Shown one piece after another: positions 1 through 5,020 of a stretch of DNA of 5,020 nucleotides; positions within the stretch are counted from its first letter, which is position 1; the number at the start of each line of letters is the position of its first letter. The stretch lies in assembly GCA_016793525.1 (NCBI GenBank), contig JAEUJT010000278.1:1-5020 (forward strand). Reading direction: 5' to 3'. Source of the DNA: Archangium sp. (GTDB lineage Bacteria; Myxococcota; Myxococcia; Myxococcales; Myxococcaceae). The notes below the pieces were generated by a model. It did not search any database, was not told the origin of the DNA, and was given only the letters and a program-made list of their open reading frames with translations. The position numbers and the translations under genes were made by a program.

Positions 1-451
1 GCTGCTGAGCGACGCCGCGCGCACGGCCCTGGTGAGCCAGCTCCTGCCGGTCGCGACGCTGGTGACGCCGAACGCGCCCGAGGCCGAGGCGCTCGCTGGT
101 TTCCCAGTTCGCTCCGTTGCTGACGCGCGCCGCGCGGCCAAGGCCATCGCCGCGCTCGGGCCGAAGGCGGTGCTGGTGAAGGGCGGGCACCTCCACGGCG
201 GTGACGCCACCGACGTGCTGTTCCACCAGGGGGCCTGGCTCGAATTCACCGGGCCGCGCGTCGACACCCGCCACACCCATGGCACCGGCTGCACGTTGTC
301 TGCGGCCATCACCGCGCGGCTGGCGTCGGGCGCGTCGCTCTCCGACTCGGTGCAGAAGGCGAAGACGTGGCTCACTGAAGCGCTCCGCACCGCGCCGGGC
401 CTCGGTCACGGCATCGGGCCGGTCAACCACTTCGCGCCCACCGCGGAGTAA
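1..451 (+). CDS. thiD: Hydroxymethylpyrimidine/phosphomethylpyrimidine kinase, C-terminal part (5' end outside window)
   Basis: ThiD phosphorylates 4-amino-5-hydroxymethyl-2-methylpyrimidine to the mono- and then the diphosphate for thiamine synthesis in the cytoplasm. The frame is open from base 2 and ends with TAA at 449-451, giving 149 visible residues of a family usually near 265-270, so roughly the first 115-120 are missing. Visible family signatures are the segment LLPVATLVTPNAPEAEAL (nt 41-94), the strand VLVKGGH (nt 170-190), and the ribokinase-type anion-hole loop HTHGTGCTLSAA (nt 272-307) with HGTGC at nt 278-292. The C-terminal GHGIGPVNHF follows, close to the usual GHGPVNH ending. 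The GTG at 32 is an internal valine codon, because homology continues upstream of it. The VOC gene follows after 10 nt, suggesting one transcript. There is no sign of decay. The main alternative, another ribokinase-fold kinase such as pyridoxal kinase, fits the C-terminal signature less well. Confidence 0.93.
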   Translation, partial: LLSDAARTALVSQLLPVATLVTPNAPEAEALAGFPVRSVADARRAAKAIAALGPKAVLVKGGHLHGGDATDVLFHQGAWLEFTGPRVDTRHTHGTGCTLSAAITARLASGASLSDSVQKAKTWLTEALRTAPGLGHGIGPVNHFAPTAE

Positions 452-461
452 GCAGCGCTGC

Positions 462-827
462 ATGACGAGCTCCAAAGCCGCGACGCACCGGCACCACCAC
501 ATCGACTACCTCGAGTTCACCGTCAAAGACGTCGCCAAGGCGAAGGCGTTCTACGCAGCCGCGTTCGGCTGGCGCTTCAACGACTACGGCCCCGACTACG
601 CCGGCATCCGCGGCGGGAGCGGAGAAGTGGGCGGCTTCGCGAAAGGCACCGTCACCCGCGGCGGGCCGCTGGTGGTGCTCTTCTCACGAGACCTCGACGC
701 CACCGTGGCGAAGGTGCGCGGCGCGGGCGGAAAAATCGCGACCAAGCCCTACACGTTTCCCGGCGGGCGGCGGTTCCACTTCACCGACCCGAGCGGCAAC
801 GAGCTCGCCGTCTGGGCCAAGCGCTGA
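462..827 (+). CDS. VOC family (glyoxalase/bleomycin-resistance fold) protein
   Basis: A 121-residue single-domain vicinal-oxygen-chelate protein, probably cytosolic; its substrate cannot be read from the sequence. The first beta-alpha-beta module opens with HIDYLEFTVKDVAKAKAFYAAAFGW (broken here as HIDYLEFTV, residues 13-21, then KAFYAAAFGW, 28-37). The second ends with GGRRFHFTDPSGNELAVW (101-118), the classic F-x-DPxGNxxxVW signature. E18 and E114 occupy positions that often bind metal in this superfamily, so metal binding is possible but unproven. The same frame is open upstream to 201, but that stretch overlaps thiD and is arginine-rich shadow sequence, so ATG 462 is the start. GGAG at 445-448 lies 13 nt before ATG, a slightly long spacing, and overlaps the end of thiD, consistent with translational coupling. 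Proteins of this subgroup are usually annotated only as VOC or glyoxalase-like. The role could be detoxification or an unrelated small-molecule function. Confidence 0.88.
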   Translation: MTSSKAATHRHHHIDYLEFTVKDVAKAKAFYAAAFGWRFNDYGPDYAGIRGGSGEVGGFAKGTVTRGGPLVVLFSRDLDATVAKVRGAGGKIATKPYTFPGGRRFHFTDPSGNELAVWAKR

Positions 828-849
828 GACCTGAAGGCCTTCGAACGCG

Positions 850-2823
850 TCACTCGCAGGGAGCGCTGAGCGGCCCCGGCGCGACGATGGCCGGCCCTTC
901 GGCCGTACCCACGCCGTCTAAGAAACAGGCGACCTGGTGCTGCATGGTCTCGACGTCGAACAGCACGTAGTGACCGAGCTCGAACGGCGTCGACAGCTGG
1001 GTGACTCCGGCGGTGACGCCGTTGAGGTTCTTCTTCAGTGGGAAGGTCGCCTGCGTCGGGCGCCCGTCGAGCTTCAGCGCCGCGGCCGTCAACGGCTCGA
1101 GCTCATCGCCCACCAGCGTCGCGCCAAGCGACACCGCAACTGACTGCTGCGCGACAGGGTGGAAGTAGCCGTCGATGAAACCCTGCGGCTGGAAAAACGG
1201 CTTCGCAGGCCTCCCCCCGAGCGGATCCTTCGCCACGTGCCGGGCCTTGGCGCTCGGGTCGGTGTAGTCCCACAGACTCTGAAACGCGTGCAGCAGCGGG
1301 TAGCTGCGTGAAATCGACTGGCCCGAGGTCAGGCCCAAGATGAGCTCGAGCGCGCCTTTGATTTCGAGCGGGTACGTCGTGGTGTTCGCCAGCTCGATGA
1401 GCATCGCCCCGGCGCCGCTGAACACGTAGCCCTTGATGCGCGTGTCGAACGCCGCAATGGGAATGCCCAGCGTGGTGCCCATGGAGTGCCCCATGCCCGC
1501 CAGTCGAGACATGTCGAACTTCACCTCGCCGCCCGGCGTCGAGACGCGAATCGAGCCGATGAGCCGCGTCAGGTACAGCGCCTCCATCGCGGCGACTTGC
1601 ATGTTGTCGACGCTCGAATCGATGTCGTTGAGAATGTTGTACAGCTGCTGGCCGTTCATGTCGGGCGGCGTCTCCCGGTCTCCGTGCAGGGGAAAGTCGA
1701 AGCCCATCGTCGCCATGCCGCGTTTGGCCAAGAAGCCCGACGGCCCGCTCCCGAGCGGCGGGTTGCCCTGCTCGTTTCGTGGCTTCGAGGGGTCGAGGGG
1801 CCCGCGGTCGATGAGCTCGAGGTACTCGCCGCCAGAGCCATGAAAATAGAGCGTCAGCGGGTAGCCCGCGGCCGGCATCGCCGTCTTCGGCACCGCGATG
1901 GAGAGCCGCACGTCTTGCGTGCCTTGCTGCACCGGCGTCTGCCCGTCGGCGCTCCAGACGATGGTGCCGCGGCCCGGCTTCGGCCCCGACTGAATGTGCG
2001 GCACCTTGTACTTCGCCGTGTAGACGGTGAAGTCTGGGTAGTCGACGAGCTGGGTAAAGGGCACCGCCAGCGTCGGCGCGGGGACGCTCTCGATCCACGA
2101 GGCGAGCCGAGACAGAATCGATGACGGGTCGATGGTCTTGAACACCGTGGCGCCGACGATGCGCGCGGTATCGAACTTCTTGTCCTTCGCCCACGTCTTG
2201 ATGGGCGCGAGGGTGTCGGCGGCGGTGGCGTTGGCGCCTTCTTGCTTCTCGAACGCCTTGTGAAACGCCTCGGTGCGCCCGAGTGGAACGCCGGCCGTGT
2301 CTTTCACTCGGTCGGTGATGAGCACCGCGTAGGTGGTCGACGGGCGCCGGGTGAACCCGAAGACCGGCACCACGGCCAGCAACCGCGCCGGCTGGTACAC
2401 GATTTCAGCCGAGGCGAACGTGACGTCGATGGGGAAGCGACGGCCGTACTCCGGCGACTGCGGGTCGATGTCGACGAAGAGCACGCTCGCATCGTCTTTG
2501 AGCGAGTCCGTCGCCGACGGCGGCAGCGTGGCCACGTCGATGTCGGCGGTGGTGGTGAAGAACGCACCGGCATTCACGCCCCAGCCGTCGGTGATGCGCT
2601 TGTCGAGCACGTCGAGCCACATCTTCACCAAGTTGGGGCGCGGGCCAGGCCAGCGGTCGAGGTTGTAGGAGCCGTCGGTCTGGCGCCGCAGCTCGCTCGG
2701 CAGCGGCACTGACCAAAAGTCGGTCACACCGGGGTCGAAGACGACGCGCGTGGGCCGGTTCACGAAGCCATCACCGCAGCCGGCGACGACGAGGCAGAGC
2801 ACGACGAGGAGGAGCTGGCGCAT
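850..2823 (-). CDS. Exported lipoprotein with alpha/beta-hydrolase (lipase-like) domain
   Basis: A 657-residue protein. ATG 2823 is chosen because it gives a clean lipoprotein signal peptide: MRQ, a hydrophobic run LLLVVLCLVV, then lipobox VAGC with Cys16 as the lipidated residue. The frame extends to 2889, but the extra 22 residues would bury this signal. Residues about 17-295 form an N-terminal region (VNRPTRVVFDPG, PLPSELRR, RRPSTTYAVLITDRVKD) that reminds me of the N-terminal domain of bacterial virulence-factor-type lipases; that assignment is tentative. The hydrolase domain has an oxyanion-type HGSGG at 328-332, GFDFPLHGDR at 374-383, the nucleophile elbow GHSMG at 445-449 (Ser447), a candidate acid Asp551 in GFIDGYFHP, and candidate catalytic His618 or His629. 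A lipase or esterase acting at the envelope is plausible, but the substrate is unknown. It is convergent with the VOC gene (22 nt between stops) and divergent from queE. No strong Shine-Dalgarno is visible before 2823. Confidence 0.85.
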   Translation of the reverse strand: MRQLLLVVLCLVVAGCGDGFVNRPTRVVFDPGVTDFWSVPLPSELRRQTDGSYNLDRWPGPRPNLVKMWLDVLDKRITDGWGVNAGAFFTTTADIDVATLPPSATDSLKDDASVLFVDIDPQSPEYGRRFPIDVTFASAEIVYQPARLLAVVPVFGFTRRPSTTYAVLITDRVKDTAGVPLGRTEAFHKAFEKQEGANATAADTLAPIKTWAKDKKFDTARIVGATVFKTIDPSSILSRLASWIESVPAPTLAVPFTQLVDYPDFTVYTAKYKVPHIQSGPKPGRGTIVWSADGQTPVQQGTQDVRLSIAVPKTAMPAAGYPLTLYFHGSGGEYLELIDRGPLDPSKPRNEQGNPPLGSGPSGFLAKRGMATMGFDFPLHGDRETPPDMNGQQLYNILNDIDSSVDNMQVAAMEALYLTRLIGSIRVSTPGGEVKFDMSRLAGMGHSMGTTLGIPIAAFDTRIKGYVFSGAGAMLIELANTTTYPLEIKGALELILGLTSGQSISRSYPLLHAFQSLWDYTDPSAKARHVAKDPLGGRPAKPFFQPQGFIDGYFHPVAQQSVAVSLGATLVGDELEPLTAAALKLDGRPTQATFPLKKNLNGVTAGVTQLSTPFELGHYVLFDVETMQHQVACFLDGVGTAEGPAIVAPGPLSAPCE

Positions 2824-2900
2824 GGGTTCACTGCGTACCAGGCGGCGAAGGCTCGCGCAGCCCTTGCTGCCCGGCGTGAAACACAGCAAAGACGACAGTG
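2824..2900. promoter_or_regulatory. Divergent intergenic region between the lipoprotein gene and queE
   Basis: These 77 bp separate two divergent starts and must hold the promoters for both unless queE or the lipoprotein is read from farther away. I see no convincing -35/-10 pair, no strong Shine-Dalgarno on either side and no clear operator palindrome. The frame of the lipoprotein gene stays open through most of it (to 2889), which is expected by chance in GC-rich DNA. The call rests on gene arrangement only. Confidence 0.35.
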
Positions 2901-3593
2901 ATGTTGGCCGCCCGCCCCCATGTCGAGCCCCACCGCCGTGCCGACGCCACTTCGGTGGTGGTGAAAGAAATCTACGTCTCGCTCCAAGGCGAGTCGTCGC
3001 ACCAAGGGCTGCTCTGCACCTTCGTGCGCCTCACCGGCTGCCACCTGCGCTGCACCTACTGCGACAGCGAGTTCGCGTTCCGCGGCGGAAAGCGAATGGA
3101 CATTGCTCAGGTCGTGGCCGAGGTGAAAGCGGAAGGCGCGCCGATGGTCGAGCTGACCGGCGGAGAGCCGCTCCTCCAACCCGGCGCCTACCCATTGATG
3201 GAGGCGTTTCTCGCCGAGGGCATGACCGTGCTCCTCGAGACGTCGGGCGCCATCGACGTGCGGCTCGTCCCTCCGGCGGTGCACAAAATCGTCGACTGGA
3301 AAACGCCGTACTCCGGCGAAAGCGACCGCAACGACGTGCGCAACTTCACGTCGATGAACGAAAATGACGAGCTCAAGTTCGTCATCGGGTCCCGCGCCGA
3401 TTACGACTGGTGCGTCGACGTCATTCGGAAGCACGGGCTCGCCAAGAAGCCGTTTTCACTGCTCTTCTCGACCGTCTGGGGTGCAATTCACCCCAGGGAA
3501 CTCGCGGAGTGGACCATCGCCGACAAGCTGCCGGTGCGGTTCCAGCTCCAGCAGCACAAGTACGTCTGGCCGCCCGACGCCCGCGGGGTGTGA
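2901..3593 (+). CDS. queE: 7-carboxy-7-deazaguanine synthase (radical SAM)
   Basis: QueE converts 6-carboxy-5,6,7,8-tetrahydropterin to 7-carboxy-7-deazaguanine, on the route to preQ0 and queuosine tRNA modification. In the 230-residue product, KEIYVSLQGESS (about 22-33) is the family N-terminal motif with the Q-G-E that contacts substrate. GCHLRCTYCD carries the cluster ligands Cys47, Cys51 and Cys54 in canonical CX3CX2C spacing. TGGEP (86-90) is the radical SAM SAM-binding motif, followed by LETSG (112-116) and KIVDWKTPYSGE (129-140). The C-terminal FQLQQHKYVW is also typical. The usual CDT after the cluster is CDS here, a conservative change at a position reported to bind Mg2+ through Thr in characterised QueE. 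ATG 2901 is preferred over GTG 2898; about 20 residues precede the conserved core, so GTG codons at 2958-2966 are possible alternatives, though none has a good ribosome site. No other queuosine gene is in the window, so this copy is not in a visible que operon. Confidence 0.93.
   Translation: MLAARPHVEPHRRADATSVVVKEIYVSLQGESSHQGLLCTFVRLTGCHLRCTYCDSEFAFRGGKRMDIAQVVAEVKAEGAPMVELTGGEPLLQPGAYPLMEAFLAEGMTVLLETSGAIDVRLVPPAVHKIVDWKTPYSGESDRNDVRNFTSMNENDELKFVIGSRADYDWCVDVIRKHGLAKKPFSLLFSTVWGAIHPRELAEWTIADKLPVRFQLQQHKYVWPPDARGV
3476..3496. other. Perfect 8-bp inverted repeat inside queE
   Basis: CTGGGGTG (3476-3483) and CACCCCAG (3489-3496) are exact reverse complements with a 5-nt loop, CAATT. It lies within queE codons for the VWGAIHPR region and has no following T-run, so it is not an intrinsic terminator on either strand. 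Its right arm shares the octamer TTCACCCC with the terminator hairpin at 3817-3834. It may simply reflect codon constraint. Confidence 0.5.
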
Positions 3594-3790
3594 CGCCAAC
3601 ATTGCTATTTGTGGCCGAAGGGTCGCGCCACATCGCTATTTCCGGCCGAAGCGTCGCGCCACATCGCTATTTTGCGTCGAAGGCCGCGCCACATCGCTAT
3701 TTTTGGGTCGAAGGCCGCGCCACATCGCTATTTTGGGTCGAAGGCCGCGCCACATCGCTATTTTTGGGTCGAAGGCCGCGCCACATCGCT
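3594..3790. repeat. Seven-unit 30-31 bp tandem repeat (minisatellite) downstream of queE
   Basis: The core ATCGCTATTT (first copy ATTGCTATTT, last copy ATCGCTCTTT) recurs at 3601, 3632, 3663, 3693, 3724, 3754 and 3785, with spacings of 31, 31, 30, 31, 30 and 31 bp. A full unit reads CGCGCCACATCGCTA, then 3-5 T, then GGGTCGAAGGC in the central copies. The units at 3685-3715 and 3746-3776 are identical over 31 bp, and the one between (3716-3745) differs only by one missing T. The first two units carry CCGAAG instead of TCGAAG, and the last decays after CATCGCT. The pattern is a homogenised centre with degenerate ends. There are no unique spacers between copies, so it is not CRISPR. Because unit length alternates between 30 and 31, no reading frame is maintained, arguing against a coding repeat. 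Together with the short remainder to 3824 it is the whole gap between queE and the next gene. Confidence 0.95.
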
Positions 3791-3808
3791 CTTTTCCGTT
3801 CGGAAAGG
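3791..3808. other. Small hairpin at the end of the repeat array
   Basis: On the + strand TTTCC (3793-3797) pairs with GGAAA (3802-3806) around a GTTC loop, extended by a T-G wobble and a C-G pair to 3791/3808. There is no T-run directly after it on either strand, so a terminator call is not supported. It may be a decayed repeat end or a second stem behind the terminator of the minus-strand gene. Confidence 0.35.
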
Positions 3809-3810
3809 CG

Positions 3811-3834
3811 AAAAACTGTGGGGTTCACCCCACA
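3811..3834 (-). terminator. Putative intrinsic terminator overlapping the stop codon of the heme-oxygenase-like gene
   Basis: Read on the minus strand, TGTGGGG (3834-3828) and CCCCACA (3823-3817) form a perfect 7-bp GC-rich stem with a 4-nt loop, TGAA. After one C (3816), five consecutive T (3815-3811) follow. The loop contains the TGA stop codon (3827-3825) of the minus-strand gene, so the left arm is made of the last codons. Short stem plus T5 fits a Rho-independent terminator, although the T-run is brief. On the + strand the stem is preceded by A5 and not followed by T, so it would not work well for queE transcripts. Confidence 0.62.
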
Positions 3835-4541
3835 CCGCAGGCCTTCGCCACGTCGTCGCGGTAGCGGAGCCATCCCCCGAGCGTCGCTTCCATCGCCTCG
3901 ACGACGGCCGGGTACTCGCGCGCATCGACGTGCTCCAACATCACCCGCCACGCCGACATCCGATGATCGCCCTCGACGCCACGGTGGGCTTTGGTCAAAG
4001 CCAGGCGCTCCACCGGAAGGCCGTAGTGCACCACGAGCGGGTGCTGCTCCAGCGGAGGCTCCGGGCGCTTCGGCGCTGACGGCTCGAACAACGCACGCTC
4101 GTGCGGAGTGCCCTCGATGAACAGCGTTACCACCGCCGTCGCCACCGCCCACCCGCGGTGCTGCGTCAGCTCGTCGACAATGTCTCGGTACACCCGCGCT
4201 CCCGGCAGCAACGTGATGTTCTGGTAGCGCGCCAGGTCGAAGCCCAGCCCGCGCGGGTACTCGAGGAACAGCTCTGGGTGCGGCCGGCCGGCGTGGAGAC
4301 CGCCCGTCTCTTCTTCGTACAAGTTCTCCGCCAGCTCGCGGCGCACCGACGCGATGGGGCACTGCACGAAGGCCCGGCCCACCAGCACCGGGAAGTCGCG
4401 GACGAAAACGGCGTACTCCTGCTCGAGGTGCACGTGGAGGAGCGCCTTCGGCACCTTCCCCGTCGCGAACGCCGGCCATGCGGGGTGCACCTTGCGCTCC
4501 ATCACCCGGAGCAGCGCCTCTCTGAACTCGTCGCGCGTCAC
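3825..4541 (-). CDS. Heme-oxygenase-like (PqqC/TenA/CADD superfamily) putative diiron enzyme
   Basis: A 238-residue soluble, mostly helical protein with no signal peptide or membrane segment. The pattern HPAWPAF-x-GK-VPK (19-32), helix LEQEYAVFVRDFP (39-51), NLYEEETGG (73-81), HPELF (88-92) and FIEGTPHER (141-149) is typical of proteins annotated as TenA-like, PqqC-like or iron-containing redox enzymes. Candidate metal ligands follow the CADD spacing: Glu76-X6-His83, Glu143, then His186-X3-Glu190-X2-His193. Glu190 replaces the usual Asp. The substrate is unknown. It is not an obvious TenA thiaminase, because the metal-ligand set is the diiron-type one, and it is not clearly a pABA-forming CADD, because I see no tyrosines at the equivalent positions. 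Translation starts at GTG 4541; ATG 4502 would remove 13 residues and seems less likely because it cuts the first helix. The upstream ribosome site is weak. The gene is divergent from the helicase (46 bp gap) and appears monocistronic, with its own terminator. Confidence 0.85.
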   Translation of the reverse strand: MTRDEFREALLRVMERKVHPAWPAFATGKVPKALLHVHLEQEYAVFVRDFPVLVGRAFVQCPIASVRRELAENLYEEETGGLHAGRPHPELFLEYPRGLGFDLARYQNITLLPGARVYRDIVDELTQHRGWAVATAVVTLFIEGTPHERALFEPSAPKRPEPPLEQHPLVVHYGLPVERLALTKAHRGVEGDHRMSAWRVMLEHVDAREYPAVVEAMEATLGGWLRYRDDVAKACGVG

Positions 4542-4587
4542 GCCGAGAGTCTACTGCACCCGTACCGCGAACACGGTATGGGGGCCC
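4542..4587. promoter_or_regulatory. 46-bp divergent region between the heme-oxygenase-like gene and the helicase gene
   Basis: The two starts face away from each other across 46 bp, so promoter or 5' leader elements of both are likely crowded here or extend into coding sequence. An imperfect inverted repeat, TACCG (4563-4567) and CGGTA (4574-4578) with a 6-nt spacer, sits at its centre and extends outward by a C/G pair after one mismatch. It could be an operator or chance. GGGGG at 4580-4584 is the only purine-rich stretch before the helicase ATG. No -35/-10 hexamers stand out. Confidence 0.35.
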
Positions 4588-5020
4588 ATGAGCACCATCG
4601 ACTTCTCTTCGTTTGCCCTGTCACCCGCGACGAGGGAGGTCCTCACCACGGTTGGGTACACCCACCCCACGCCGGTGCAGGTCCAAGCCATTCCCCCCGC
4701 GCTCGAGGGCAACGACGTCATCGCCTGCGCCGCCACCGGTACGGGCAAGACCGCCGCCTTCGTGTTGCCCATGGTGGAGCGCCTCAAGGGCAGCGGCTCC
4801 GGCATCTTTGGCCTGGTGCTGGCCCCGACCCGCGAGCTCGCGGCGCAGCTGCACACCCACGCCAAGACCTTCGGCGGCGCACACCATCTCTCCACCACCC
4901 TCATCATCGGCGGCGCCAACCAAGACGCGCAGGTGACCGCGCTGAAGCGGGCCAACATCGTCATCGCCACGCCGGGCCGGCTGGTCGACCACCTCAAGCA
5001 GGGCACGGTGTCGCTCGACA
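4588..5020 (+). CDS. DEAD-box ATP-dependent RNA helicase, N-terminal part (3' end outside window)
   Basis: From ATG 4588 the frame is open to the window edge, giving 144 residues of RecA-like domain 1. The Q motif is present: an upstream Phe9, then GYTHPTPVQ (23-31) with Gln31 and AIP. Motif I is AATGTGKT (48-55), in place of the commonest AQTGSGKT, with Lys54 and Thr55 for ATP binding. Motif Ia is PTRELA (80-85), the GG motif is at 108-109, and motif Ib is TPGR (128-131). The DEAD motif itself would lie just beyond the window. The family unwinds or remodels RNA duplexes with ATP in the cytoplasm, in ribosome assembly, mRNA turnover or cold response. The short N-terminus before the Q motif suits bacterial RhlE/DeaD/SrmB-type proteins, but the subfamily needs the C-terminal part. 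The nearby ATG at 4578 is out of frame and meets a stop after three codons, so 4588 is the start. Confidence 0.94.
   Translation, partial: MSTIDFSSFALSPATREVLTTVGYTHPTPVQVQAIPPALEGNDVIACAATGTGKTAAFVLPMVERLKGSGSGIFGLVLAPTRELAAQLHTHAKTFGGAHHLSTTLIIGGANQDAQVTALKRANIVIATPGRLVDHLKQGTVSLD

Noticed and set aside
201..461. N-terminal extension of the VOC protein to an upstream ATG
   Set aside because: It lies inside thiD in another frame, is arginine/proline/serine-rich low-complexity sequence and precedes the VOC fold start.
833..842. GAAGGCCTTC palindrome between the convergent VOC and lipoprotein genes as a terminator
   Set aside because: It has no loop and no T-run on either strand; a 10-bp palindrome can occur by chance.
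1486..2124. Long plus-strand open frames antisense to the lipoprotein gene
   Set aside because: They are arginine/histidine-rich shadow translations typical of high-GC DNA opposite a real gene, with no recognisable domain.
2824..2889. 22-residue N-terminal extension of the lipoprotein
   Set aside because: It would place the signal peptide and lipobox internally; ATG 2823 gives a normal lipoprotein leader.
3594..3790. CRISPR array
   Set aside because: The period is 30-31 bp with the whole unit repeated; there are no unique spacers and no cas genes nearby.
3609..4120. Plus-strand and minus-strand open frames running through the repeat array, giving repetitive peptides
   Set aside because: Unit length alternates 30/31 bp so the frame shifts along the array, and the frames overlap the well-supported minus-strand gene.
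3825..4541. TenA thiaminase linked to thiD in the same window
   Set aside because: The gene is over 3 kb away on the other strand, and its ligand pattern fits the diiron heme-oxygenase-like group better than TenA.
4578..4589. ATG at 4578 as the helicase start
   Set aside because: It is out of frame with the helicase and reaches TGA after three codons.
4551..5006. Minus-strand open frames opposite the helicase
   Set aside because: The plus strand encodes clear DEAD-box motifs over the same bases; the antisense products show no family signature.

Overview
This is a GC-rich, densely packed bacterial chromosome segment with six genes and very short gaps. No IS element, phage gene, tRNA, rRNA or CRISPR array is visible. 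Base composition, strong GC at third codon positions, a long lipobox-bearing hydrolase lipoprotein and frequent GTG starts or codons suit a Myxococcota-type (former deltaproteobacterial) genome. That is an inference from style, not a marker-gene assignment.

Layout. (1) Bases 1-451, + strand: the 3' part of thiD, the HMP/HMP-P kinase of thiamine synthesis. (2) 462-827, +: a small VOC (glyoxalase/bleomycin-resistance fold) protein, 10 nt after thiD and probably co-transcribed. (3) 850-2823, -: a 657-aa exported lipoprotein with an alpha/beta-hydrolase (lipase-like) domain, convergent with the VOC gene. (4) 2901-3593, +: queE, a radical SAM 7-carboxy-7-deazaguanine synthase, divergent from the lipoprotein. 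(5) 3594-3790: a seven-unit, 30-31 bp tandem repeat that begins directly after the queE stop codon and fills the gap to the next gene. (6) 3825-4541, -: a heme-oxygenase-like (PqqC/TenA/CADD superfamily) putative diiron enzyme. Its stop codon sits in the loop of what looks like its own intrinsic terminator. (7) 4588 to the window end, +: the N-terminal part of a DEAD-box RNA helicase, divergent from the previous gene.

Apart from thiD-VOC, the genes do not form an evident pathway. thiD, queE and the helicase are housekeeping-type functions, while the lipoprotein and the heme-oxygenase-like protein are not functionally characterised by this context. I see no complete novel system. The items most worth a second look are the phased minisatellite behind queE, the heme-oxygenase-like protein with an Asp-to-Glu change in an otherwise intact six-ligand metal set, and the terminator that overlaps its stop codon.
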